This document shows positions 21,076 through 29,060 of a stretch of DNA of 64,000 bases, one piece after another. A model generated the notes under the pieces. The model was not told where the DNA came from. It searched no databases and worked only from the letters and a program-made list of their open reading frames with translations. Each line of letters begins with the position of its first letter. The stretch's first letter is position 1. This DNA comes from Leucobacter tardus (GTDB taxonomy: Bacteria; Actinomycetota; Actinomycetes; Actinomycetales; Microbacteriaceae), in NCBI RefSeq assembly GCF_017583045.1, contig NZ_JAGFBF010000005.1, positions 434,001 through 498,000 of the forward strand. Direction: 5' to 3'. The translations under genes were made by a program, and so were the position numbers.

Positions 21076-21306
21076 TCAGTTGTTCGGTCGCGCATCGGAG
21101 TCGGCCAGCGTCTGCTCGACGTGATCGAGCACCTCTTTGGCCTCGGACTCGACCTCGTGGTACCCGGCAGACACGGCGTCAGAGATCTCGCGAGCACCCT
21201 GGCTCACACGATCGAAGAAGCGCCGCCCCTCTGGCGTCTGGTTCACGAAGTGCGCCCCGACGAACCCGAGACCGATGCCCACGATCAGCCAGAACAGCTT
21301 GCCCAT
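21076..21306 (-). CDS. Small single-span membrane protein
   Basis: 76 residues. The N-terminal hydrophobic segment LFWLIVGIGLGFVGAHFV (about 3-20) should anchor it; the rest is an amphipathic helix with heptad-like spacing (RRFFDRVSQGAREISDAVSAG). Ribosome-binding site AAGGAAT precedes the ATG. It resembles the short protein of unknown function found ahead of alaS in related actinobacteria. Function unknown; it is the first gene of the long alaS-aro unit. Confidence 0.82.
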   Translation of the reverse strand: MGKLFWLIVGIGLGFVGAHFVNQTPEGRRFFDRVSQGAREISDAVSAGYHEVESEAKEVLDHVEQTLADSDARPNN

Positions 21307-21369
21307 ACGGTATTCCTTCCAACGAGTGCCGACCCCGCCCCGTTTCGGCGCAGGGAAAACATAGGGAAC

Positions 21370-21375
21370 AGTGTA
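21370..21375 (-). promoter_or_regulatory. Candidate -10 element of the alaS-aroB operon
   Basis: TACACT on the minus strand, 64 bases before the small membrane-protein start. It sits between that gene and the rpsD terminator hairpin, the only gap in this region large enough for a promoter. An alternative is TATGTT a few bases downstream. Confidence 0.35.
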
Positions 21376-21389
21376 GCGCCCGCCTATGA

Positions 21390-21421
21390 CAAGAGGGGGC
21401 GCCTCACGGCACCCCCTCTTG
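21390..21421 (-). terminator. Hairpin terminator after rpsD
   Basis: CAAGAGGGGG (21390-21399) pairs perfectly with CCCCCTCTTG (21412-21421); three further inner pairs follow one mismatch. It begins 11 bases past the rpsD stop codon and lacks a U-tract on the minus strand, as is common in high-GC actinobacteria. Confidence 0.7.
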
Positions 21422-21432
21422 CGGATCAGACC

Positions 21433-22062
21433 TTAGCGGCCCGAGTAGTACTCGACGACCAGCTGGACTTCACAGGTCACCGGAACCTCGGCGCGCTTCG
21501 GGCGGCGCACGAGACGCGCCTGGAGCTTGTCGAGCTCGACCTCGAGGTACCCGGGGACGTTCGGCAGGACCTCGGCGTGACCGCCGGCGGCCGCGACCTG
21601 GAAGGGCTCCATGGCCTCGGAGCGCTGCTTCACGTGGATCAGCTGACCGGGCTTCACGCGGAAGGACGGACGATCGACGATCTTGCCGTCGATCAGAATG
21701 TGGCGGTGCGTCACCATCTGACGCGCCTGCGCCGTTGTGCGGGCGAAGCCGGCGCGGAGCACCAGCGCGTCGAGACGCATCTCGAGCAGCTCCACGAGGT
21801 TCTCACCCGTCAGCCCGTCCTGGCGACGCGCCTCGGCGAACGCGATCGTCAGCTGCTTCTCGCGGATGCCGTACTGCGCCCGCAGACGCTGCTTCTCGCG
21901 GAGACGGACAGCGTAGTCGCTGTCACTCTTGCGCTTGGTGCGGCCGTGCTGACCGGGAGCGTAGGGACGCTTCTCGAGGTAGCGTGCGGCCTTCGGGGTG
22001 AGGGCGATGCCCAGCGCGCGTGAGCGGCGGGTCTGTGAGCGAGTACGCGACGTAGTCGACAC
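21433..22062 (-). CDS. rpsD: Small ribosomal subunit protein uS4
   Basis: Primary 16S rRNA-binding protein and assembly initiator. 209 residues from GTG 22062 (MSTTSRTRSQTRRSRALGIA) with AAAGGATC as ribosome-binding site. The S4 RNA-binding domain is MRLDALVLRAGFARTTAQARQMVTH. The N-terminus has no CxxC zinc motif, so this is the zinc-free form. It is monocistronic here, with its own terminator hairpin and a long leader, not in an rpsM-rpsK-rpoA operon. Confidence 0.97.
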   Translation of the reverse strand: MSTTSRTRSQTRRSRALGIALTPKAARYLEKRPYAPGQHGRTKRKSDSDYAVRLREKQRLRAQYGIREKQLTIAFAEARRQDGLTGENLVELLEMRLDALVLRAGFARTTAQARQMVTHRHILIDGKIVDRPSFRVKPGQLIHVKQRSEAMEPFQVAAAGGHAEVLPNVPGYLEVELDKLQARLVRRPKRAEVPVTCEVQLVVEYYSGR

Positions 22063-22271
22063 GGGGATCCTTTCGGGGTTCTGTACAGAATTTCTTGTTC
22101 TCTCGGCCTCGCTGCGCCCGCATTCACGCGAACTCTCGCGCAATGCACGCGACGCAACATACCGTCTTCGGTGAGGGAACGACCAGTGCAGAAACCCGGC
22201 TACGGGGACCCTGCCACCCATCCCCCGCGTGCAGCCAGCCGCGGAGGAGATGTTGGCCAGCGAAGAGTCTA
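22063..22271 (-). promoter_or_regulatory. rpsD promoter and long 5-prime leader region (no gene seen)
   Basis: The 209 bases between rarA and rpsD hold no credible coding sequence. Minus-strand -10 candidates are TAGACT at 22266-22271 and TATGTT at 22157-22162, giving leaders of roughly 195 or 88 nt. A small hairpin CGCGA-N4-TCGCG is at 22127-22140. S4 autoregulates through leader RNA in other bacteria, so an autoregulatory structure is possible but not shown. Confidence 0.35.
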
Positions 22272-23636
22272 TCAGATTCGTGTGATCCGGCGGATCTTCT
22301 CCAGGCGCTCCGCAAGGTCGCGCTCGTGCCCGTGCGCAGCGGGCTGGTAATAGACGCGGTCCGCGAGCTCATCGGGGAGGTACTGCTGGCCGACGACGCC
22401 GCGCGGGTCGCTGTGGGGGTACCGATACCCCTTGCCGTGACCGAGTCGCTTCGCCCCCGGATAGTGCGCGTCGCGGAGATGCTTCGGAACCTGACCGAAC
22501 TTGCCCGCTTTCACGTCGGCGATCGCTGAGTCGATCGCGGTGATGGTCGCGTTCGACTTCGGTGCGGTGGCGATGTAGATCGTGGCCTCGGCCAGCGGAA
22601 TGCGGGCTTCGGGCAGACCGATGAGCTGCGCGGCCTGCGCTGCGGCGACGGCGACCTCCAGTGCGTGAGGGTCCGCCATGCCGACATCTTCTGCCGCGTG
22701 CACGATGAGACGGCGGCCGATGAACCGCGGATCCTCACCCGCCTCGATCATGCGGGCCAGATAGTGGAGCGCCGCATCGGGATCGGACCCGCGCATCGAC
22801 TTGATGAACGCGCTGATCACGTCGTAGTGCTGGTCCCCGTTGCGGTCGTAGCGCAGCAGTGCGCGATCGACCGACTCGGCGACGATCTCCGCCGTCACGA
22901 CCGCAGGGACTTCGATGTCGCGTCGGTCTCCCTCGTCGCCAGCGTCACCCTCTTCGGCGGCAGCGCCCAGCGCGGATGCGGCCGCCGCCTCGAGCGCCGT
23001 GAGGGCGCGCCGCGCATCTCCCGACGCGAGCCGGACGATCGCGGTCATCGCCTCCTCGTCGAGACTGACCGCCCCGTCGAGCCCGCGCGGTTCGGCGACC
23101 GCACGCCCCACCAGCTCGCGGAGGTCGTCGTCGTCGAGCGGTTCCAGCGTCAGCAAAAGGGAGCGGGACAGGAGTGGGCTGATCACAGAGAAGGACGGGT
23201 TCTCCGTCGTCGCCGCGACCAGCGTCACCCACCCGTTCTCGACACCGGGCAGCAGTGCGTCCTGCTGAGCCTTGGTGAACCGGTGAATCTCGTCGAGGAA
23301 GAGTACCGTCGAGGTGTCGAAGAGATCGCGATCGTTGAGGGCGCGCTCCATCACGGTGCGGACGTCTTTGATGCCGGCAGTGACGGCGGAGAGCTCGACG
23401 AACTTGCGCCCGCTCGAGTGCGCGATCGCCTGCGCGAGCGTCGTCTTCCCCGTGCCGGGAGGACCCCACAGAATAATCGAGACCGCGCCGCCTCCACCAC
23501 CTTCCGACGACGCCAGGGTCCGCAGCGGCGATCCCGCCTTCAACAGATGCTGCTGACCCACCACCTCGTCGAGCGCGCGTGGGCGCATGCGCACCGCGAG
23601 CGGTGCCGTGTGCACGAGAGGACGAGAGGGAGTCAC
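22272..23636 (-). CDS. rarA: Replication-associated recombination protein RarA (MgsA), AAA+ ATPase
   Basis: Clamp-loader-related ATPase that acts at stalled replication forks. 454 residues from GTG 23636: P-loop in [18 protein letters not shown] near residue 60, Walker [12 protein letters not shown], sensor 1 [11 protein letters not shown], and the family-specific C-terminal oligomerisation domain with [15 protein letters not shown] and [18 protein letters not shown]. Length is normal. Upstream 60 bases are shared with the divergent DUF349 gene. Confidence 0.95.
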   Translation of the reverse strand: MTPSRPLVHTAPLAVRMRPRALDEVVGQQHLLKAGSPLRTLASSEGGGGGAVSIILWGPPGTGKTTLAQAIAHSSGRKFVELSAVTAGIKDVRTVMERALNDRDLFDTSTVLFLDEIHRFTKAQQDALLPGVENGWVTLVAATTENPSFSVISPLLSRSLLLTLEPLDDDDLRELVGRAVAEPRGLDGAVSLDEEAMTAIVRLASGDARRALTALEAAAASALGAAAEEGDAGDEGDRRDIEVPAVVTAEIVAESVDRALLRYDRNGDQHYDVISAFIKSMRGSDPDAALHYLARMIEAGEDPRFIGRRLIVHAAEDVGMADPHALEVAVAAAQAAQLIGLPEARIPLAEATIYIATAPKSNATITAIDSAIADVKAGKFGQVPKHLRDAHYPGAKRLGHGKGYRYPHSDPRGVVGQQYLPDELADRVYYQPAAHGHERDLAERLEKIRRITRI

Positions 23637-23742
23637 GCCGCCATGTTACCGACCACCTCCGACACCGGCCAGAAACGCGCCTGTGTGGCATAGTGGGATG
23701 GGTCAATGCCCGGTCGGCGTCCGCCGACTCCCGAGACGACAG

Positions 23743-24990
23743 GTGAGCAGCACGGTGAGCGAAGCGACGAATGAGACGCCCTGGGGCCGAGTGGACGAGA
23801 ACCGCACGGTGTACGTGCGCGAGGGCGACACCGAGCGGGCCGTGGGCGAGTTCCCCGATGGCACCAGTGAGGAAGCGCTCGCCTACTTCACGCGCAAGTT
23901 CGCGGATCTCGAGGGTCAGGTGACGCTGCTCGAACAGCGCATCAGGCGCGGCACCGCGCCCGCCGACGTGAGCGACACCGTCGCCAAGCTGCAGGCGCAG
24001 CTCGTCGAGCCCGCCGCCGTGGGCGATCTCGCCTCACTGCGGGATCGCGTCGAGAAGCTCTCGGGTCGCGCCGAGGAACTCACGGAGAAGCAGCGCGCTG
24101 AGCGCGAGGCCGCGAAGCAGGAGGCCGCAGCGCAGCGGGAGTCCATCGTGACTGAAGCCGAGCGTCTCGCCGCTCAGCCCGAGTCCTCGATCCGTTGGAA
24201 GGAGACCGGACAGGCGTTCGAGCAGCTGTTCACCGATTGGCAGCGGGCGCAGAAGAGCGGCCCTCAGATTCCGAAGTCGCAGGCCGACGCGCTCTGGAAG
24301 CGCTTCCGTGCCGCCCGGCAGTCGTTCGACTCCGCCCGTCGCGCTCACTTCGCACAGATGGACGCGAACAACCGTGACGTGAAGCAGCGCAAGGAACGGA
24401 TCATCGGTGCCGCGGAGGCACTGGCTCCGAAGGGCGCGGACGGCATTCCCGCGTACCGCACGCTCCTGGACGAGTGGAAGGCCGCCGGACGCGCGAGTCG
24501 GAAGCTCGATGACCAGCTCTGGGCGCGGTTCAAGGCGGCCGGAGATGTGCTGTTCGATGCGAAGAAGTCGATCGACGCGCAGGCCGACGAAGAGCAGGTC
24601 GGCAATCTGGCTGCCAAGCAGGCGCTGCTCGACGAGGCTCAGCCGCTGCTGCAGGAGTCCGACCACGCGGTGGCTCGGAAGCGTCTGGCCGAGGTCCAGC
24701 GGCGCTGGGACGAGATCGGTCGCGTTCCCCGGGAGTCGCTCCGCGAGGTCGAGGGTCGACTCCGCCGCATCGAGGATCACGTCAAGGGACTCGAGGAGGA
24801 GCACTGGCGCCGCACGAATCCGGAGACCAAGGCGCGGAGCGAGGGTCTGCGGGGCCAGCTCGAATCGTCGATCGCCGAGCTCGAGGCTCAGGTGAACGCG
24901 GCGCGGGCATCCGGCGACCGTCGCGCGTTGGAGGAGGCCGAGGGGGCCTTGCAGACTCAGCAGAGCTGGCTCGCCGCCATCGGCGACTGA
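23743..24990 (+). CDS. DUF349 coiled-coil protein
   Basis: About 415 residues containing tandem DUF349 repeats, each helical with conserved Trp (SIRWKETGQAFEQLFTDWQRA, then AYRTLLDEWKAAGRASRKLD, then VQRRWDEIGRVPRESLR). The N-terminal domain has WGRVDENRTVYVREGDTERAVGEFPDG, typical of actinobacterial members. The C-terminus is highly charged coiled coil. Function is not established for the family. Start is uncertain: GTG 23743, GTG 23755 and ATG 23698 are in frame; I prefer 23743 because the sequence before it is Arg-rich and unlike the family. Confidence 0.85.
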   Translation: MSSTVSEATNETPWGRVDENRTVYVREGDTERAVGEFPDGTSEEALAYFTRKFADLEGQVTLLEQRIRRGTAPADVSDTVAKLQAQLVEPAAVGDLASLRDRVEKLSGRAEELTEKQRAEREAAKQEAAAQRESIVTEAERLAAQPESSIRWKETGQAFEQLFTDWQRAQKSGPQIPKSQADALWKRFRAARQSFDSARRAHFAQMDANNRDVKQRKERIIGAAEALAPKGADGIPAYRTLLDEWKAAGRASRKLDDQLWARFKAAGDVLFDAKKSIDAQADEEQVGNLAAKQALLDEAQPLLQESDHAVARKRLAEVQRRWDEIGRVPRESLREVEGRLRRIEDHVKGLEEEHWRRTNPETKARSEGLRGQLESSIAELEAQVNAARASGDRRALEEAEGALQTQQSWLAAIGD

Positions 24991-25051
24991 CGTTCTCCAC
25001 AGGGGCCGCGCAGCGCGTGCGGGGCCCGCAGCGGGGCGCCATGCTGGAAGG

Positions 25052-25597
25052 ATGACCTCGCCACTCCCGAACCCGCCGACCCTCGATCATCTGCCGAGCT
25101 CCGTGATCCGCGCCGCACTCCTGCGCGGCGACATCGTACGGTGCGGTCCGGGTGTCCGACCCATCGGATGGCCGGACACGCCCCGCGTACGCGCCCACGC
25201 GCTGACACTCGCTCCTGGCCGAGTCGCGTCGCACCTCACCGCCGCCTGGGTGTGGGGCGCCGCACGTCACCCCGGTGCTCCGCTCCACGCCACGGTCACG
25301 GACCGCCGCCGGCGCGATCCGGTGCGCGACGCCGCGCTCGCCCTGCACCACCGTCCGGTCCCCGAGCTCGATCTGGTGCGCTTCGGCGCCACAGCGGTCA
25401 CGACTCCACGGCGCACCCTCATCGATCTTCTGCACGAGCCGGGAGCCGAAGACGGCTTTCCGCATACGGCACGCGTCGCCTGCCGCCTGCTGAGTCGATC
25501 CTCTCCCGGGGGCATCGATGCGATTCCCCTGACGGAGATCCTCGCCGGTCGTGCGTCGAGCCGCGCACGCATCGAAGCACGTCTGGCGAGACTGTGA
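25052..25597 (+). CDS. Short AbiEi-like / DUF559-associated protein without partner
   Basis: 181 residues resembling the N-terminal part of actinobacterial proteins annotated as AbiEi antitoxin-like regulators: a degenerate N-terminal winged-helix region (VIRAALLRGDIVRCGPGV), then RVASHLTAAWVWGA and ALHHRPVPELDLVRFGATAVTTPRRTLIDLL. Family members are usually about 280-300 residues with a C-terminal DUF559 nuclease-like domain, which is absent here. No toxin gene (AbiEii-type nucleotidyltransferase) is adjacent. It may be a shortened relic or a stand-alone regulator. It lies 61 bases after the DUF349 gene and converges on rel. Confidence 0.65.
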   Translation: MTSPLPNPPTLDHLPSSVIRAALLRGDIVRCGPGVRPIGWPDTPRVRAHALTLAPGRVASHLTAAWVWGAARHPGAPLHATVTDRRRRDPVRDAALALHHRPVPELDLVRFGATAVTTPRRTLIDLLHEPGAEDGFPHTARVACRLLSRSSPGGIDAIPLTEILAGRASSRARIEARLARL

Positions 25598-25630
25598 TCG
25601 CCAGACCCCCGACCGCTGCGCCGTGTCGCC

Positions 25631-27907
25631 CTAGTTCGTATGCGTACGGTACACGTCGTACACGCCATCGATGCGTCGTACCGCATTGAGCACCCGGTCC
25701 AGGTGCGTCGAGTTCGCCATTTCGAAGATGAAGCGGCTGATCGCCAGGCGCGACCGAGAGGTCTGCACCGATGCGGACAGAATATTCACGTGATGCTCGC
25801 TGAGCACCCGCGTGACGTCGAGCAGCAACCCGGACCGGTCGAGGGCTTCGACCTGGATCTGCACCAGGAAGACGCTCTTCGCGGTCGGCGCCCACTCCAC
25901 CTCGACGATACGGTCGGGCTGGGACTCGAGAGCGAGGAAGTTCTGGCAGTCGGTGCGGTGCACCGAGATGCCCTGCCCTTTGGTGATGAAGCCGCGGATC
26001 TCGTCACCCGGTACCGGTGTGCAGCACTTCGCGAGCTTCACCAGAACATCGGAGGCGCCCTTGACGACGACACCGCTGTTCGAGTCCGTCTTCGGCTCGG
26101 CGGGGCGCGAGATCCGATCGGGCTGCTGCGCGGTCACCGCGGGCTCGGTGGAGGCCTGGTCTTCAGCGACGAGCGCGCCGACCTTCTCGATCACGGACTG
26201 CGCGGAGACATGCCCCTCGCCGATGCCGGCGTAGAGCGCTGTCACGTCGGTGTAGTGCAGCTGCAGTGCGACCTGCTGCAGCGACTCCGAGTTGAGCGAC
26301 TGCCGCAGCGGCAGCCCCTGCTTGCGCAGGGCGCGCGTCATCTCGTCCTTGCCGCGTTCGATCGCCTCATCGCGCCGCTCTTTGGTGAACCACTGCCGGA
26401 TCTTGTTCTGCGCCCGCTTGCTCTTCACGAACCGGAGCCAGTCCTGGTTCGGACCCGCCTCCGGATCCTTCGAGGTGAAGACCTCGACGACGTCGCCGTT
26501 CTGCAGCGGCGTCTCGAGCGGCACCAGTCGTCCGTTCACGCGGGCGCCCATCGTGTGATGCCCGACCTCGGTGTGCACCGCGTAGGCGAAGTCGACGGTC
26601 GTACCGCCCTCCGGGAGCCCGATCACGCGCCCCTTCGGCGTGAAGACGTAGACCTCCTTCGCACCGATCTCGAACCGCAGTGCATCCAGGAACTCGCCAG
26701 GGTCCTCCGTCTCGGCCTGCCAGTCGGAGATGTGCGCGAGCCACGCCATGTCGGACGAGGGCGCCGTCGCGGCCTGCGACCCGGACTGCTTCTGTGAGCT
26801 CTGCTGCTTGTACTTCCAGTGCGCCGCAACGCCGTACTCGGCGCGCTGGTGCATCTCGAAGGTGCGGATCTGGATCTCGACGGCGCGCCCGTCCGGTCCG
26901 ATCACCGTGGTGTGCAGCGACTGGTAGAGGTTGAACTTCGGGGAGGCGATGTAGTCCTTGAAGCGACCGGGGATCGGGGTCCACCGCGCATGCACGGCAC
27001 CGAGCACGGCGTAGCAGTCGCGGATCGAGTTCACCAGCACACGGATGCCGACCAAGTCGTAGATGTCGTCGAAGTCGCGACCCCGGACGATCATCTTCTG
27101 GTAGATCGAATAGAACTCTTTCGGGCGCCCTGTCACTTCTCCGCGGATGCGCGCGTCGCGGAGGTCCTGCTCGATCGAGCCGATCACGACGCCGACGAGT
27201 TCGTCGCGCTGCGGATTGCGCTGCACGACCAGATTCTCGATCTCCGCGTACAGCTTCGGCTTCAGCACCGCGAACGACAGGTCTTCGAGCTCGGTCTTGA
27301 TCGACTGGATCCCGAGGCGGTGCGCGAGCGGCGCGTAAATCTCGAGCGTCTCCTGCGCCTTCCGCTTCGCGGAGTCCGACGAGACGAACCCCCAGGTGCG
27401 CGCATTGTGCAGGCGATCGGAAAGCTTGATGACGAGGACGCGAATGTCCTTCGACATCGCGACCACCATCTTGCGCACGGTCTCCGCCTGCGCGGAACTC
27501 CCGTACTTCACTTTGTCGAGCTTGGTCACGCCATCGACGAGCATGGCGATCTCTTCACCGAACTCGTGCGACAGCTCCGTCAACGAGTACTCGGTGTCCT
27601 CGACCGTGTCGTGCAAGAGGGCCGCCGCCACCGCGACCGGTGCGACGCCGAGCTCGGCGAGGATCTGGGCGACCGCGATCGGGTGGGTGATGTAGGGTTC
27701 GCCGCTGCGGCGCTTCTGGCCCCGATGCGCCTGCTCGGCAACGACGTACGCGCGATCGATGACCGAGAGATCCGCTTTCGGGTGCGCCGCGCGCACGGTG
27801 CGGATCACCTCTTCCACCGCCCCAGGGGCACTCGCGCGCGAGAAGATGCGCGGCACGAGGCGTCGCAGCGACGACGTCCCGGTTCCTGTGACGTCACTCG
27901 TTGCCAT
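25631..27907 (-). CDS. rel: Bifunctional (p)ppGpp synthetase/hydrolase Rel
   Basis: Makes and degrades the stringent-response alarmone. 758 residues in the long RSH order: HD hydrolase domain with intact LLHDTVEDTEY near residue 96, synthetase domain with GRFKDYIASPKFNLYQSLHT near residue 315, TGS domain (KEVYVFTPKGRVIGLPEGGT), a conserved Cys/zinc-finger region (KCCTPVPGDEIRGFITKG) and a C-terminal ACT domain. Both catalytic centres look intact. ATG 27907 is preceded by AAGGGGGTGG. It is 84 bases downstream of secF. Confidence 0.97.
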   Translation of the reverse strand: MATSDVTGTGTSSLRRLVPRIFSRASAPGAVEEVIRTVRAAHPKADLSVIDRAYVVAEQAHRGQKRRSGEPYITHPIAVAQILAELGVAPVAVAAALLHDTVEDTEYSLTELSHEFGEEIAMLVDGVTKLDKVKYGSSAQAETVRKMVVAMSKDIRVLVIKLSDRLHNARTWGFVSSDSAKRKAQETLEIYAPLAHRLGIQSIKTELEDLSFAVLKPKLYAEIENLVVQRNPQRDELVGVVIGSIEQDLRDARIRGEVTGRPKEFYSIYQKMIVRGRDFDDIYDLVGIRVLVNSIRDCYAVLGAVHARWTPIPGRFKDYIASPKFNLYQSLHTTVIGPDGRAVEIQIRTFEMHQRAEYGVAAHWKYKQQSSQKQSGSQAATAPSSDMAWLAHISDWQAETEDPGEFLDALRFEIGAKEVYVFTPKGRVIGLPEGGTTVDFAYAVHTEVGHHTMGARVNGRLVPLETPLQNGDVVEVFTSKDPEAGPNQDWLRFVKSKRAQNKIRQWFTKERRDEAIERGKDEMTRALRKQGLPLRQSLNSESLQQVALQLHYTDVTALYAGIGEGHVSAQSVIEKVGALVAEDQASTEPAVTAQQPDRISRPAEPKTDSNSGVVVKGASDVLVKLAKCCTPVPGDEIRGFITKGQGISVHRTDCQNFLALESQPDRIVEVEWAPTAKSVFLVQIQVEALDRSGLLLDVTRVLSEHHVNILSASVQTSRSRLAISRFIFEMANSTHLDRVLNAVRRIDGVYDVYRTHTN

Positions 27908-27991
27908 GTGCCACCCCCTTGGAATGAATGATTGAACGTTACACCAGGTCAGCGTCGATCACGAATCGGGGGTCGTCCTCGGCGGAGACGC

Positions 27992-29059
27992 TCAGACGCC
28001 CGTGCTCCGCCCGCTCTCCGCGTCACCCGCGAGCACGTCGTTCGGGTGCTCGGCACCGTCGCCCTCCCGGAGATGCTGCTCGCGGATCTCACGCACTCGC
28101 GCGTCGCGCTTCTTGAGCGCGGGCTCGTGCGAACGCATGTCCGCGTACACAGGCGCGGCCACGAAGATCGTCGAGTACGCTCCGACCAGGATGCCGATGA
28201 ACAGGGCGAGGGAGATGTCGCGCAGCGTCGCCGCACCGAGCCAGTACCCGCCGATGAAGAGAATGCCGCCGACCGGCAGAAGACCCACGACGGAGGTGTT
28301 GATCGACCGGACCAGCGTCTGGTTGACCGCGAGGTTCACCGACTCGGAGAAGGTGCGCGTCTCGTTGAGCGCGCCGGGCGACGTGTTCTCGCGAATCTTG
28401 TCGAACACCACCACGGTGTCGTAGAGCGAGTAGCCCATGATCGTCAAGAATCCGATCAGTGCCGCCGGCGTCACTTCGAAGCCGGTGATCCCGTAGATGC
28501 CCGCCGTGATGATGAGGTCGTGCAGCAGCGCGACCAACGCAGCGGCGGCCATCTTCCAGGTGCGGAAGTACACCGCCATGACGAGGGCGGCGAACACCAG
28601 GAACACCGCGACGCCGATCATCGCCTGCTTGGTGATGTCCTGGCCCCACGCGGGTCCCACGAACGAGTACGTGACGTCGGTCTCACCGACGTCGAACGCC
28701 TCCTGCAATGCTGCCGAGACCTCGGTGTTCTCCGTCTCGCTCAGGTCCTCCAGCTGGATCCTGACGTCGGTCTGTCCGACGTGGCTGACGCGCGGAGTGC
28801 TCGACGGGAGTACTTCCGCGACAGCCTCCTCCGCGATCTGCTGGTCGTTCTCGACGGACGTGTCGAGATGCACCTGGAACTGGCTGCCGCCGGTGAACTC
28901 GATCCCGAAGACGAATCCGCCGCGGAGGAACGGCCCGACGATGGAGACGATGACGAGCGCGATGGCGATGGTGTACCAGAGCTTCCGCCGACGAACGAAC
29001 TCCACCGACTGCTCGCCGGTGTAGATCGCATTGCCCCACTCGGAGAATGAGCGTGCCAT
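27992..29059 (-). CDS. secF: Protein translocase subunit SecF
   Basis: Works with SecD to use proton motive force to complete protein export through SecYEG. 355 residues: first membrane segment LWYTIAIALVIVSIVGPF, periplasmic P1-type head with FGIEFTGGSQFQV, then five membrane segments including TPAALIGFLTIMGYSLYDTVVVFD, the conserved SecF motif. Starts one base after the secD stop. The C-terminus is a charged cytoplasmic tail. Confidence 0.97.
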   Translation of the reverse strand: MARSFSEWGNAIYTGEQSVEFVRRRKLWYTIAIALVIVSIVGPFLRGGFVFGIEFTGGSQFQVHLDTSVENDQQIAEEAVAEVLPSSTPRVSHVGQTDVRIQLEDLSETENTEVSAALQEAFDVGETDVTYSFVGPAWGQDITKQAMIGVAVFLVFAALVMAVYFRTWKMAAAALVALLHDLIITAGIYGITGFEVTPAALIGFLTIMGYSLYDTVVVFDKIRENTSPGALNETRTFSESVNLAVNQTLVRSINTSVVGLLPVGGILFIGGYWLGAATLRDISLALFIGILVGAYSTIFVAAPVYADMRSHEPALKKRDARVREIREQHLREGDGAEHPNDVLAGDAESGRSTGV

Positions 29060-29060
29060 G

